A stretch of DNA of 64,000 bases from Curtobacterium sp. MCBA15_009 (GCF_001864895.1 NZ_MJGO01000023.1:271755-335754), one strand, 5' to 3'. Numbered from the stretch's first letter, positions 28,161 to 37,635 are shown. Notes: a model not told the origin generated them from the letters alone. A program made the numbers and translations.

Positions 28161-28736
28161 GTGGCGAAGGCAGCCCCCAAGACCAACACGACCGTGAACC
28201 CGTCCGAGGGCGAACTCCTCGAGCAGGGCAAGGGTCGGCCGACGCCGTCCCGCCGCGAGCGTGAGGCCGCGAACCGCCGCCCCCTGGTCGGCAACACGCC
28301 GGTCGACAAGAAGGCCGCCCGCGCGCGCCTCAACTCGGAGCGCGAGCGCGCCCGGGTCGGCATGGCCAACGGCGAGGAGCGCTACCTGCCCGCGAAGGAC
28401 CGCGGTGACCAGCGTCGCTTCCTGCGCAACTGGATCGACGCGCGCTGGAACCTCGGCGAGATCATGATGCCGGTGCTCGTGCTCTTCCTGATCGTCGGGT
28501 TCGCCGCCGCGCAGACGCCCCTGGCGTCCTACTCGCTGCTGCTCGTCTGGGCGTTCGTCGCGCTGTTCGTGCTCGACTGCGTGGTGCTCTGGCTCTCGAT
28601 GCGCCGCAAGCTCGCGTCGAAGTTCGGCGAGGTGCAGCGCGGCACGTTCCTCTACATCCTGACCCGCACGTGGCAGCTGCGCTTCCTGCGCCTGCCGAAG
28701 CCGCAGGTCAAGCGGGGCGACTACCCCACGCTCTGA
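28161..28736 (+). CDS. DUF3043 domain membrane protein
   Basis: A 191-residue protein of the actinobacteria-specific DUF3043 family, function unknown. The N-terminal half is highly charged (PTPSRREREAANRRPLV, then DKKAARARLNSERERARVG). GDQRRFLRNWIDARWNLGE precedes two transmembrane helices (about residues 103-120 and 125-146), and a basic tail follows. The GTG start has a weak AGGAA 6 nt upstream. It is divergent from the M20 peptidase and followed by a hairpin terminator. Confidence 0.9.
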   Translation: MAKAAPKTNTTVNPSEGELLEQGKGRPTPSRREREAANRRPLVGNTPVDKKAARARLNSERERARVGMANGEERYLPAKDRGDQRRFLRNWIDARWNLGEIMMPVLVLFLIVGFAAAQTPLASYSLLLVWAFVALFVLDCVVLWLSMRRKLASKFGEVQRGTFLYILTRTWQLRFLRLPKPQVKRGDYPTL

Positions 28737-28744
28737 CGACGTCG

Positions 28745-28779
28745 CGAAGCGCCTCCCGGCCGGTCCGGGGGGCGCTTCG
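28745..28779 (+). terminator. Hairpin terminator after the DUF3043 gene
   Basis: Thirteen-pair stem (CGAAGCGCCTCCC with GGGGGGCGCTTCG, one G-T pair) followed by TTGTTCC, 8 bases beyond the stop codon. Confidence 0.8.
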
Positions 28780-28888
28780 TTGTTCCGGGGGGGGGCGTCG
28801 CGTGGAGTGTTTGGCATGCGGTGCGGGTGGGCGTCGCGTGGCGTGTGCGGGAGCCGGTGGGGGCGTCGCGGGCCGCGTGCGGCATCTG

Positions 28889-28939
28889 GTGAGCAGAAGA
28901 TGTCGGGTCGACGGCCCCCACTCGACATCTTCTGCTCAC
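28889..28939. repeat. Intergenic hairpin repeat, family A, copy 4
   Basis: Arms 28889-28907 and 28921-28939: seventeen perfect pairs starting GTGAGCAGAAGATGTCG, one wobble and one further pair, around a 13-nt loop. The right flank CACGAAG matches copies 2 and 3. The gap 28737-29210 between DUF3043 and pyrD contains only hairpins; no gene is supported there. Confidence 0.85.
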
Positions 28940-29017
28940 GAAGCGCGCTGGCCGCGCGACACGGCCCTCAGCGCGGGCAAGAGCGCGGACGCGCGGGGCG
29001 CCCAGCGCGCGCCGTGA

Positions 29018-29061
29018 CGGACGGGAGGCACGGCGCGGCGCCGCCACGGGCCTCCCGTCCG
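29018..29061. repeat. Hairpin, family B (GGACGGGAGGC)
   Basis: Twelve-base arms (CGGACGGGAGGC with GCCTCCCGTCCG) enclosing a GC-rich inner part that can pair further. The same core is found after zwf and at 63102-63147. It lies between two family A hairpins, distant from either flanking gene. Confidence 0.75.
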
Positions 29062-29113
29062 GTGGGCGGACGGGTCGACCACCGCAACGGGCGTCGCGCC
29101 CTACCTGCTGCAC

Positions 29114-29170
29114 CGAGTGAGCAGAAGACGTCGGATGAGCTACCCCGACCCGACGTCTTCTGCTCACTCG
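29114..29170. repeat. Intergenic hairpin repeat, family A, copy 5
   Basis: Twenty-one perfect base pairs (arms 29114-29134 and 29150-29170, starting CGAGTGAGCAGAAGACGTCG), the longest uninterrupted copy of the family. It ends 40 bases beyond the pyrD stop and could serve as its terminator, though no T-run follows on the minus strand. Confidence 0.85.
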
Positions 29171-29210
29171 GCGAACGCGCCGGGCCGCGCGAAGGCGCCG
29201 GACGCGATCC

Positions 29211-30287
29211 TCAGCGCGCGGCGCGGCGCAGCCGACGACGGCGCAGGTGGTTGATCCGGGCCGCCCAGGTCGGCCCCTCGTAGAGGAACGCCGTGTAGCC
29301 CTGCACGAGCGTCGCGCCGGCGTCGATGCGGTCCTGCACGTCCTGCTCGGTGGTGACGCCTCCGACCGCGACGACGCAGAAGTCGGCGGGGACGGCAGCA
29401 CGGACGCGGCGCAGGACCTCGAGCGAGCGGGCGGCGATCGGCGCACCCGACAGGCCGCCGGCGCCCATGGCCTCGACCTGCTCCGTCGGGGTCGTCAGGC
29501 CGGTGCGCGCGATGGTGGTGTTGTTCGCGATCACCCCGGCGAGGCCGAGCTCGACCGCGAGGCCGGCGATGGCGTCGATCTGCTCGTCGGTCAGGTCGGG
29601 CGCGATCTTCACGAGCACCGGCACCGTGCCCGCGGCGTCGCGCACGGCGGTGAGCAGCGGGCGGAGCTGGTCGAGTTCCTGCAGGCCTCGCAGGCCGGGT
29701 GTGTTCGGCGAGCTGACGTTGACCGCCAGGTAGTCAGCGAAGGGCGCGAGGCGGCGGGCGGACTCGAGGTAGTCGTCGATCGCGTCCTCGACGGCGACGA
29801 CCCGGCTCTTGCCGATGTTGACCCCGATGACCGGGCGGCCGGGGTTGCGCCGGGCCCGTTCGAGGTGGCGTGCCGCGGCGGCGGCGCCGTGGTTGTTGAA
29901 GCCCATCCGGTTGACGAGGGCGCGGTCGGCGATGAGCCGGAACAGGCGCGGTCGCTCGTTGCCGGGCTGCGGCTTCGCGGTGATGGTGCCCACCTCGACG
30001 TGGCCGAACCCGAGCACGCCGAGGCCGCCGATGCCCTTGGCGTCCTTGTCGAAGCCGGCGGCGAGGCCGAAGCGCGACGGGAAGTGGATCCCCATCGTCG
30101 TGATGCCGTCGGCGGCGGACGGGCGGCAGTACCGCTCCACGAGGCCGCCGACGAACGGCACGTGCGGCACCGTCTTGATCACGGCGAACGCGATGTGGTG
30201 GGCCCGCTCTGGGTCCATGTTCGCGAAGACGGACCGGAAGACGGCGGCGTACCCGTTCCGGACCAGGCGCTCCACGACGCCGTTCAC
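29211..30287 (-). CDS. pyrD: Quinone-dependent dihydroorotate dehydrogenase (class 2)
   Basis: A 358-residue peripheral membrane flavoenzyme of pyrimidine synthesis, oxidising dihydroorotate and passing electrons to quinone. The extended N-terminal helical region (residues 1-45, [11 protein letters not shown]) that binds the membrane marks class 2. FMN and substrate motifs are [35 protein letters not shown] (with the catalytic Ser), [13 protein letters not shown] and VAVGGV. The GTG start overlaps the nrdR stop by 4 bases (GTGA). The tail is Arg-rich ([10 protein letters not shown]). Confidence 0.95.
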   Translation of the reverse strand: MNGVVERLVRNGYAAVFRSVFANMDPERAHHIAFAVIKTVPHVPFVGGLVERYCRPSAADGITTMGIHFPSRFGLAAGFDKDAKGIGGLGVLGFGHVEVGTITAKPQPGNERPRLFRLIADRALVNRMGFNNHGAAAAARHLERARRNPGRPVIGVNIGKSRVVAVEDAIDDYLESARRLAPFADYLAVNVSSPNTPGLRGLQELDQLRPLLTAVRDAAGTVPVLVKIAPDLTDEQIDAIAGLAVELGLAGVIANNTTIARTGLTTPTEQVEAMGAGGLSGAPIAARSLEVLRRVRAAVPADFCVVAVGGVTTEQDVQDRIDAGATLVQGYTAFLYEGPTWAARINHLRRRRLRRAAR

Positions 30288-30778
30288 GCGTCAGCGCCTG
30301 CGGCGGGAGCGACGGCGGCCGCGCCGGCCGCGTGGTGGTCGCGGCGGAGCTGACCGATGGCGTCCTCGAAGTCCTCGAGGGACTCGAACGCCTGGTAGAC
30401 GCTCGCGAAACGCAGGTAGGCGACCTCGTCGAGCTCCCGCAGCGGCGCGAGGATCGCGAGCCCGATGTCGTTCGCGTCGATCTGGCTCGACCCCGACGAC
30501 CGCACGGTCTCCTCGACGCGCTGGGCGAGGACCGCCAGGTCGCCGTCGGTGACGGGGCGCCCCTGGCAGGCCTTGCGCACACCGGAGACGATCTTGTCGC
30601 GGCTGAAGGGCTCGGTGACGCCGTTGCGCTTCACCACGTTGAGCGACGCGGTCTCGGTGGTCGAGAAGCGACGCCCGCAGTTCGGGCACTGGCGGCGTCG
30701 ACGGATCGACGTACCGTCGTCGCTCGTTCGCGAGTCGACGACGCGGGAGTCCGGGTGGCGGCAGAAGGGGCAGAACAT
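30284..30778 (-). CDS. nrdR: Transcriptional repressor NrdR
   Basis: A 164-residue regulator of ribonucleotide reductase genes. An N-terminal zinc ribbon uses Cys3, Cys6, Cys31 and Cys34 (MFCPFC and QCPNC). An ATP-cone domain (about residues 46-136) follows, containing [20 protein letters not shown]. It senses ATP/dATP and represses nrd operons elsewhere; no nrd gene is in this window. The C-terminal tail is Ala-rich. It is translationally coupled to pyrD and begins 12 bases after hisD. A TAGCCT box lies 9 nt before its ATG. Confidence 0.96.
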   Translation of the reverse strand: MFCPFCRHPDSRVVDSRTSDDGTSIRRRRQCPNCGRRFSTTETASLNVVKRNGVTEPFSRDKIVSGVRKACQGRPVTDGDLAVLAQRVEETVRSSGSSQIDANDIGLAILAPLRELDEVAYLRFASVYQAFESLEDFEDAIGQLRRDHHAAGAAAVAPAAGADA

Positions 30779-30790
30779 GTCGGTCCCAGG

Positions 30791-32098
30791 CTATCGGTTC
30801 GTGCGTTCCGTCACGGCGGCGCCGTGCGCGGGGAGCTGCTCCTCGGTCGAGAGCGCCACGATGTGGTCGGCGACCTCGCGCAGTGCGGCCGGTGTGTACC
30901 GCACGACCTGCTGCGGACGCAGGAACGTGGACGCCGAGAGCCCCGACCCGAAGCGCGCCTGCCCGCCCGTCGGCAGGACGTGGTTCGACCCGGCGAGGTA
31001 GTCGCCGAGGCTGACGGGCGTGCTCGGTCCGACGAAGACCGCGCCGGCCGCGTCGATGTCGGCCAGCACGGCGTCGTCGTCCGCGGTCTGGATCTCGAGG
31101 TGCTCCGGGCCGTACGCGTTGCTGACGGTCGCCGCGTCGGCGAGCGAGTCCACGAGGACGATCGCGGACTGCGGGCCGTCGAGCGCGGTCTGGAGGCGCG
31201 CGGCCGTCCCGAGCACCGCCGTGCGTTCCGGGATGGCTGCTTCCACCGCGTCGGCGAACGTCGCCGACGTCGTCACCAGCACACTGCCGGCCTGCTCGTC
31301 GTGCTCGGCCTGGCTGACGAGGTCCGCCGCGACGAACCCGGGGTCGGCGGTCTCGTCGGCGATGACGAGGATCTCGGTGGCGCCGGCCTCCGAGTCGATG
31401 CCGACGGTGCCGCGCACGATGCGCTTGGCAGCGGCGACGTAGTTGTTGCCGGGACCGGTGACGAGGTCGACCGGGTCGAGGCCGAGCTCGGCCACGCCGT
31501 ACGCCAGCGCGCCGATCGCGCCGGCGCCGCCCATGGCGTAGACCTCGTCGATGCCGAGCAGCCCGGCGGCCGCGAGGATCGTCGGGTGCACCGCGCCGCC
31601 GTGCTCGCGCTGCGGCGGCGACACGAGGGCGATCGACCGGACACCGGCCACCTGCGCCGGCACGACGTTCATGACGACGCTCGACGGGTACACGGCCTTG
31701 CCGCCGGGCACGTACAGCCCGACGCGGCGCATCGGCTGCCAGCGCTGGTGCACCTCGGCGCCGTCGGCGAGCGTCGTGACCGCGGCTGCGGGCACCTGCG
31801 CGGCGCTCGCGGCCCGGACCCTGCGGATCGCCTCGTCGAGGGCTCCCCGCAGGGCGGGGGTCAGGCCGGCGACAGCAGCGGCGATGTCGGCGGCGGGGAC
31901 CCGGACGTGCTCGGGGGCTCCCCCGTCGAAGCGCTCGGCCTGCTCGCGCAGCGCATCGGCGCCGCGCTCGCGCACGGCGTCCACGAGCTCACGCGCGGCG
32001 TCCACCGCGTGCGAGACGTCCCCGACGGCGCGGGGCATGAGGCGGAGGAGGTCGGCGCGGGCGGGGAGGCCACCGCGGAGGTCGATTCGCTGCATCAT
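30791..32098 (-). CDS. hisD: Histidinol dehydrogenase
   Basis: A 435-residue zinc enzyme performing the last two oxidations of histidine synthesis. Family stretches are YVPGGKAVYPSSVVMNVVPAQVAGV (NAD region), VYAMGGAGAIGALAYG, VTGPGNNYVAAAK, LVSQAEHDEQAGS with the active-site Glu-His, and PEHLEIQTADDD. Two consecutive ATG codons start the frame; the first is given. A TAGGCT box 9 nt upstream suggests leaderless expression. Other his genes are not adjacent in the window. Confidence 0.96.
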   Translation of the reverse strand: MMQRIDLRGGLPARADLLRLMPRAVGDVSHAVDAARELVDAVRERGADALREQAERFDGGAPEHVRVPAADIAAAVAGLTPALRGALDEAIRRVRAASAAQVPAAAVTTLADGAEVHQRWQPMRRVGLYVPGGKAVYPSSVVMNVVPAQVAGVRSIALVSPPQREHGGAVHPTILAAAGLLGIDEVYAMGGAGAIGALAYGVAELGLDPVDLVTGPGNNYVAAAKRIVRGTVGIDSEAGATEILVIADETADPGFVAADLVSQAEHDEQAGSVLVTTSATFADAVEAAIPERTAVLGTAARLQTALDGPQSAIVLVDSLADAATVSNAYGPEHLEIQTADDDAVLADIDAAGAVFVGPSTPVSLGDYLAGSNHVLPTGGQARFGSGLSASTFLRPQQVVRYTPAALREVADHIVALSTEEQLPAHGAAVTERTNR

Positions 32099-32107
32099 CA
32101 GGGGGCA

Positions 32108-32113
32108 AGCCTA
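32108..32113 (-). promoter_or_regulatory. Candidate -10 box of hisD
   Basis: TAGGCT on the minus strand, 9 nt before the first hisD ATG, in a 53-bp gap that also holds the opposite TAACGT box of the first island gene. Confidence 0.35.
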
Positions 32114-32137
32114 CCGAGGGCGCCCGGCGTCCCCCGG

Positions 32138-32143
32138 TAACGT
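32138..32143 (+). promoter_or_regulatory. Candidate -10 box at the left end of the glycopolymer island
   Basis: TAACGT ends 8 nt before the ATG at 32152. The gap has no Shine-Dalgarno, so a leaderless transcript for the 32152-37534 operon is likely. Confidence 0.4.
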
Positions 32144-32151
32144 GAGCGCCG

Positions 32152-33510
32152 ATGAACTTCGAGAAGGCACGGCGCCTCGTGAGCGACCTCGTCCGGGTGA
32201 ACGAGCGCTACGCCCGGGACGGCCACTACCGCAACGACGTCCGGGAACGACTGGGCCGCACGGTGTCCCGGGTGGACGTCCGCGTCGCCCGCCGTGAGCG
32301 CGACCGGGCACCGCTGACCGCACGACCGTTCGAGGGACTGGTCGAGACGAGCCTGGCGATCGCCGGCATCACCACCGTCGACCGCGCCCCCGAGGTGGTG
32401 CTCGTCGTCGACGAGCTGCGCGAGGGCGCCGCGTTCGCCGGTGTGCAGACCGCCATCGCGGTGGCGCTCGCCCTCGGCGGGCAGCTGGACCGGCCGGTGC
32501 GCGTCGTGATGGTGCGGTGGACGACGCCGGGCAACAGCGCCGCCGCGGCCGAGGCGCTCATCGCCGACCGGTTCCCCGAGTCCCGCGTCGAGGGCCGTCC
32601 CGGCGTCCGGGTCGTCCGCCGCGAGGACGTCCTCGACACCACGTTCGGCCGCGACGACGTCTGGATCGCGACGCACTGGAAGACCGCGCACCCGCTCGAC
32701 GTCGCCGTCACCGCCGGGGTGGTCCCCCGCGAGCACGTCGTCTACCTGGTGCAGGACTACGAGCCCGGGTTCAGTCCGTGGTCGACGGAGTACGCCGTCG
32801 CCGCCTCGACCTACCGCGCCGGGTTCCGCATGCTCGTCAACTCGGAGCCCCTGCGCCGGTACCTCGCCGACGTGGAGGGGCTCGACGTCGGGAGCGACCA
32901 GACCTTCGCGCCGCACCTGGACCTCGACCTGCTCGAGCGCGTGGCAGCAGCGCGGCAGCACGAGGACGTCGTCCGGGTCCTGTTCTACGGCCGCCCGAGC
33001 AAGCACCGCAACCTGTTCCGTCTCGGGGTCGCCGCCCTGCGCGTGGCCGTGCAGGAGCTCGCGTCCGACGGCATCCGGGTCGAGTTCCACTCGGCGGGCG
33101 AGCAGCACGGCGACGTCGAACTCGACGGCGGACGCGGCGACGTGAAGCTCGTGTCGCACGGCACCATGCCGTGGGACGACTACTTCCGCTTCATCACGTC
33201 GACGAACGTCGTCCTCTCGCTGCAGCACAGCCCGCACCCGAGCCACCCGCCGTTCGACGGCGCGGTCTCGGGTGCCCGGGTCGTGACGAACGAGTTCCGC
33301 GGTACGCGCGGCGACCTGCACCCGAACCTCGCTGCGGTCCCCGCGGACGCCCGGTCCCTCGGCCTCGCCGTCGCGGACGCCGTCCGACGCGCCGCGGCCG
33401 ACGGCCCCACCGGCTGGACCCCGCTCGCCGGGGACCGGCTCGGCGGACCGCTCGACGCGGCCGTCGCCGCCCTCGCCGCAGCCCTCACCCACGAGGAGAC
33501 CGCCCGATGA
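32152..33510 (+). CDS. WsaF-like rhamnosyltransferase (GT-B, GT4 type)
   Basis: A 452-residue cytosolic glycosyltransferase resembling WsaF, the rhamnosyltransferase of Geobacillus S-layer glycan synthesis. The similarity lies in VWIATHWKTAHPLDVAV, YLVQDYEPGFSPWSTEY, the LVNSEPLRRYL stretch and VLFYGRPSKHRNLFRLG with the C-terminal nucleotide-sugar domain (HPSHPPFDGAVSGARVVTNEF). The first 90 residues are a separate N-terminal domain. It overlaps the next gene by 4 bases (ATGA) and heads a three-gene operon. The donor is inferred to be dTDP-rhamnose from the family; it is not visible here, and no rml genes are in the window. Confidence 0.82.
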   Translation: MNFEKARRLVSDLVRVNERYARDGHYRNDVRERLGRTVSRVDVRVARRERDRAPLTARPFEGLVETSLAIAGITTVDRAPEVVLVVDELREGAAFAGVQTAIAVALALGGQLDRPVRVVMVRWTTPGNSAAAAEALIADRFPESRVEGRPGVRVVRREDVLDTTFGRDDVWIATHWKTAHPLDVAVTAGVVPREHVVYLVQDYEPGFSPWSTEYAVAASTYRAGFRMLVNSEPLRRYLADVEGLDVGSDQTFAPHLDLDLLERVAAARQHEDVVRVLFYGRPSKHRNLFRLGVAALRVAVQELASDGIRVEFHSAGEQHGDVELDGGRGDVKLVSHGTMPWDDYFRFITSTNVVLSLQHSPHPSHPPFDGAVSGARVVTNEFRGTRGDLHPNLAAVPADARSLGLAVADAVRRAAADGPTGWTPLAGDRLGGPLDAAVAALAAALTHEETAR

Positions 33511-34952
33511 CCCGTCCCACCCTCGTCGTCGTGCCGATCTACGGCGACCTCGAGTCGCTGCTGCGGTGCGTCGACGGCCTCCTCGAGCACCTCGACACCG
33601 GTGTGCACCGGGTGCTGCTGCTCAACGACTGCGGGCCGGACGCGGACACCATCGAGCGTGCCGTGCTCGAGCGCGTCGCCGGACACGCCGGCTTCCGGTA
33701 CGAGCGCAACGAGCGCAACCTCGGCTTCGTCGGCACCTGCAACCGCGCCGTGCTCGAGCTCGACACCGGCGCCGAGGACGAGGCGGTGCTCCTGCTGAAC
33801 AGCGACGCGGTGCCGACTGCGGGCTTCCTCGACGCGATGCTCGAGGTGCTCGACGAGGACCGCACCGGCGTCGTCACCGCACGGAGCGACAACGCGACGA
33901 TCGCGAGCATCCCCTACCGGCTGACGAACCGCGGGGCCGCTCGCACCGAGGCCCGTACCCGCGAGGTCTGGGCCGAGATCGCGCCACTGCTGCCCCGTTC
34001 GCAGGTGATGCCCGTCGCGATGGGCTTCTGCTTCCTCACCCGCCGGTCGCTCGTCACCGAGCACGGCCTGTTCGACGAGGCCTTCGCGCCCGGCTACGGC
34101 GAGGAGAACGACTACTGCCTGCGCATCGCCGCGCACGGCTGGCTGGCGAAGATCGCGAACCGCGCGCTCGTCCTGCACGCCGGCGGCAAGAGCTTCTCGG
34201 GCAACCGGAACGCGCTCCGAGCGGCGCACCAGCGGGAGCTCGAGCGTCGGTACCCGTTCCTGCCCGACGCCGTCGCCGCTTACCAGCGGCACGGCACGAC
34301 GGCCACGGAGCGGTTCGCCGACGTGCTCGTGCCGGCCGGTCCGGCAGCGCGGCTGGCGGTCGACCTGCGGTACGTCGACGACGCCGCGGCGTGGGTTCGG
34401 CAGGTCGACCTCGCGTTCGGTGACGGCTTCGCGGTGGAGGCCCGGCTCCCCGCCGGTACGTCGGCCCCTGCCACGTGGACGGTCACGGCCGACGACCCGG
34501 ACCCGGACGACCTCGTGACGCTGACGATCATGGTGGACCCGTCGCCGGCGGCGCTCGTCCTGGCGAACCGCCGCGCCCTGCACTGGGTGATCGTGCGCAC
34601 GGACACCCCGAGTGCTCCGTGGTCGTCCCGCGTGCACCGCACCGGCGGCGACGTCTTGGCGGCGCTCGTCGACCGCTTCGCCGAGGTCACCGGGATCGAC
34701 GAGCTCGAGTCGGCGCGCGAAGGCGTCGAGAACAGCCTGATGGCCCCCGTCGACGGCATCGCGGCCGCACTCGAAGCGCGTCGGGCGGCGATGCTGCCCT
34801 TCGACCTGGTCGCCGCCGACAGCGCCGCCGCCGGCACCGCCGACGAGGTCGCCCGGCTGCGGAGGGAGCTCGACGACCTGCGGGCCAGCCGCTCGTTCCG
34901 CACCGGCAACGCGATCGCCAAGGTCGCCGCGCGGCTGCCGGGGCGTCGCTGA
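33507..34952 (+). CDS. GT2 family glycosyltransferase with C-terminal extension
   Basis: A 481-residue protein. GT-A domain in residues 1-270: VVVPIYGDLESLLRCV, LLLNDCGPDA, ERNLGFVGTCNRAV, LLLNSDAVP (metal-binding segment), VAMGFCFLTRR and GYGEENDYCLRIA with the acidic catalytic region. A 200-residue C-terminal part of unknown fold ends in a coiled-coil-like Leu/Arg stretch (DEVARLRRELDDLRASRSFRTGNAIAKVAARL), a motif common at the end of rhamnan and teichoic-acid transferases. It is coupled at both ends (ATGA before, TGATG after). It is clearly paralogous to the protein at 56271-57728. Confidence 0.86.
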   Translation: MTRPTLVVVPIYGDLESLLRCVDGLLEHLDTGVHRVLLLNDCGPDADTIERAVLERVAGHAGFRYERNERNLGFVGTCNRAVLELDTGAEDEAVLLLNSDAVPTAGFLDAMLEVLDEDRTGVVTARSDNATIASIPYRLTNRGAARTEARTREVWAEIAPLLPRSQVMPVAMGFCFLTRRSLVTEHGLFDEAFAPGYGEENDYCLRIAAHGWLAKIANRALVLHAGGKSFSGNRNALRAAHQRELERRYPFLPDAVAAYQRHGTTATERFADVLVPAGPAARLAVDLRYVDDAAAWVRQVDLAFGDGFAVEARLPAGTSAPATWTVTADDPDPDDLVTLTIMVDPSPAALVLANRRALHWVIVRTDTPSAPWSSRVHRTGGDVLAALVDRFAEVTGIDELESAREGVENSLMAPVDGIAAALEARRAAMLPFDLVAADSAAAGTADEVARLRRELDDLRASRSFRTGNAIAKVAARLPGRR

Positions 34953-37534
34953 TGGCCGAGAACGGGGGGCTCGGCCGGGTCGCACGGCGACTCGCCCGCG
35001 GACTCCGCGGCCCCGAGAAGCCCCTGACCGTCACCGATCGGCTGGACCGCTGGGCGCGCCGCATCGCCGAGTTCGGGATCACCGACCGCGCGTACCTCGA
35101 GGCGCAGACCGGCCGCACGTTCGCGAGCGACGACGAGGCGATCGCCTTCTACGTGCACAACGACGGCCGGCGCGGGCTCTCCCTGAGCCCGCTGGTCGAG
35201 CACGAGTGGATGCGCGAGCACCAGCCCGTGCCGACGATGTCCTGGTACGACGCCCTGCACCAGGAGGGCCCCGAGCTCTTCCAGACCGGCCCCCTGTTCG
35301 ACGCCGGTGTGTACGCCGCCTCGTTGCCGGAGGCTGACCGCCCGTCGTCCACCCTTGACGCGCTCCGCCACTTCCTGCGGAACGTGACGGACACGACCAC
35401 GCTCCCCGCGCCTCCCGGCCGACGCGGCCCGGCACCCACCTGGGGCGCCGCGCGCGACTCAGCCGTCTCGGCGGCCCGCGCGTTCGCCGAGGCGCAGCAC
35501 CGCACCCGGCGCCGCTACCGGACGACCTGGGACGGCCCCGACGCCACCGAGGTCCTCGCCCGCACGCCGCGCGGCGCGGCGCGACGTGCCGCCGAGCAGC
35601 CCCTCGTGTCGGTCGTGATTACGGTGCACCGTCGAGCCGACGTCGTCGGCGCGGCCATCGACTCCGTCCGCGCGCAGGAGCACACCACCTGGGAGCTGCT
35701 CGTCGTCGACGACGGGTCCGGGGACGACACCGTCGACGTCGTCCGGCGCCGAGCCGAGGGCGACCCCCGGATCCGGCTGCTCGAGCGCGAGAACGGCGGC
35801 GCCGGCGCTGCCCGGAACACCGGGCTCGCCGCCGTCCGCGGCGACTTCGTCGCGTTCCTCGACGCCGACAACACCTGGCGCCCCGCGCACCTGTCCGCCG
35901 CCCTCGCCGTCCTGCTCGAGACCGGCGGCCCCGGCGTGCACACCGGCGTGCGCATGATCGGCGCGAACAACGCCGACGACTCCACCGCGCCGGTCGAGAC
36001 GTACCGCGGCGAGGACGGCACGTTCGCGGACCTGCTCGCCGGCAACTTCATCGACCTCAACGCCCTGGTCGTGCGCCGGGACGTCGCCGCGGCGGTCGGT
36101 CCCTTCGACGAGACCCTCCGGCGCTGGATCGACTGGGAGTGGCTGCTCCGCATCGGTGCCCGCTTCGGTGTGCCCGCGTACGTGCCGGTGATCGGTGTCG
36201 ACTACGACAACGTCCGCGATCCGCGACGGGTGTCGTCCGCGCAGCCCGCGTCGTGGCAGGAGGTCGCACTCGCGCGCCACCGCATCGACTGGGACGCACT
36301 CGCCGGGGCGGCACCGGACCGCGACGCCGACCTCGTGTCGGTCGTCATGCCCGTGTTCCGCGACTGGACAATGACCCGCCGTGCCGTCGACGCCGTGCTG
36401 AGCGCGGCCGACCACGACGGCGACCACGTCGAGGTCGTCGTCGTCGACAACGGATCGCCGCGCTCCGTCAGCGCCGTGCTCGGCACGTGGTTCGGCGACG
36501 AGCCGCGGGTGGTCCTGCAGCGCGAGGACCGGAACCGGAACTTCGGGCTCGGCAGCGACCTCGGACTGGCACGCTCGACCGGCGCGACCGTCGTCATGCT
36601 CAACAACGACACCGAGGTGACCACCGGCTGGCTCCGCCCGCTCGTCGCCGCGCTCGCCGACCCGACCGTCCTCGGCACGCAGCCGCTGCTCGTCTACCCG
36701 GACGGCGTCGTGCAGGCCGCCGGCACCGTCTTCGGCGGCGACAAGGTGCTGCCGTGGCACTTCCTCGGCGACCACCCCCGGTACGACGCATCGCGGGCGT
36801 TCGCCGACCCGTCGGCCCGCCGCTTCTCGGCGATCACCGCAGCTGCAGCCGCCTTCCGCGCCGCCGACCTGATCCGCTGGCACGGGTTCGACCCGGTGTA
36901 CGCCAACGGGCTCGAGGACGTCGACCTCTGCCTCCGCGCCCTGGCGTCGTCCCCGACCGGCTCGTCGTTCGCCGTCGTGCCGTCCTCCGTGGTCGTCCAC
37001 CACGAGAGCCGCTCCCCCGGACGCGACGACGCACGGATCGACAACCGGCGCGTCTTCGACGAACGCTGGCGCGGACGCTACCCCGACGCCGACGCCGCCC
37101 CGCGGTACGAGGCGGCAGGCCTGCGCTGGCTCGGCGTCGAGCCGGGGCTGCCGAAGGGGCACGCCGTCATGGTGCGGTCCTCGCGGCCCCTCGTCGTCCG
37201 CGACCACCGGGAAGCGGCCGGCGCGGCGCTGCGGATCGCGGTGAAGCACGACGGCTCCCGCAGCGACGACGTGACCGCGCTCTTCGGCCGGCTCGCAGCA
37301 GCCGGGCACGACGTGCAGGTGGACGTGCCGACGTCCTGGTACCGGGGATCGGCGTCGCTCGACGATGTCACGGTCCTGGTAGGCGGCCCCGGCGACGGAC
37401 CGGTGTGGGTGCCGCAACCCGGCGCCCGCAACGTCGTGTGGCTCGCTGCGGGGCAGATCGCCACCGAGCAGGACTTCGCCGCCGTGGTGTCCGGCTCCGC
37501 GGACCGGGTCATCGAGGCGCTCGGAGGGTCCTGA
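34952..37534 (+). CDS. Bifunctional glycosyltransferase with two GT2 domains
   Basis: An 860-residue protein in at least four parts. Residues 1-190 hold two short repeated helical motifs (AYLEAQTGRTFASDDEAIAFY, then FDAGVYAASLPEADRPSS followed by ALRHFL) like those that precede GT2 domains in polysaccharide loci. The first GT-A domain (about 205-440) has VSVVITVHRRADVVGAAI, LLVVDDGSGDDT and FLDADNTW. The second (about 465-700) has VSVVMPVFRDWTMTRRAV, VVVDNGSPRS, MLNNDTEVTTGW and GLEDVDLCLRAL. A C-terminal part of about 160 residues looks like a remnant GT-B half (RIAVKHDGSRSDDVTALFGRLAA). Two active sites suggest it adds alternating sugars. The ATG overlaps the preceding stop (TGATG). Confidence 0.83.
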   Translation: MAENGGLGRVARRLARGLRGPEKPLTVTDRLDRWARRIAEFGITDRAYLEAQTGRTFASDDEAIAFYVHNDGRRGLSLSPLVEHEWMREHQPVPTMSWYDALHQEGPELFQTGPLFDAGVYAASLPEADRPSSTLDALRHFLRNVTDTTTLPAPPGRRGPAPTWGAARDSAVSAARAFAEAQHRTRRRYRTTWDGPDATEVLARTPRGAARRAAEQPLVSVVITVHRRADVVGAAIDSVRAQEHTTWELLVVDDGSGDDTVDVVRRRAEGDPRIRLLERENGGAGAARNTGLAAVRGDFVAFLDADNTWRPAHLSAALAVLLETGGPGVHTGVRMIGANNADDSTAPVETYRGEDGTFADLLAGNFIDLNALVVRRDVAAAVGPFDETLRRWIDWEWLLRIGARFGVPAYVPVIGVDYDNVRDPRRVSSAQPASWQEVALARHRIDWDALAGAAPDRDADLVSVVMPVFRDWTMTRRAVDAVLSAADHDGDHVEVVVVDNGSPRSVSAVLGTWFGDEPRVVLQREDRNRNFGLGSDLGLARSTGATVVMLNNDTEVTTGWLRPLVAALADPTVLGTQPLLVYPDGVVQAAGTVFGGDKVLPWHFLGDHPRYDASRAFADPSARRFSAITAAAAAFRAADLIRWHGFDPVYANGLEDVDLCLRALASSPTGSSFAVVPSSVVVHHESRSPGRDDARIDNRRVFDERWRGRYPDADAAPRYEAAGLRWLGVEPGLPKGHAVMVRSSRPLVVRDHREAAGAALRIAVKHDGSRSDDVTALFGRLAAAGHDVQVDVPTSWYRGSASLDDVTVLVGGPGDGPVWVPQPGARNVVWLAAGQIATEQDFAAVVSGSADRVIEALGGS

Positions 37535-37635
37535 CGCGAGTCTCGCTCGCCTCCGAGGCGGGTTCTTCGGGATCGTTCACCAGGCTCGGAGGTGGGCGAA
37601 GCCTGCCGTTCACCTCCGGCGCGCAGGATGTCCGC

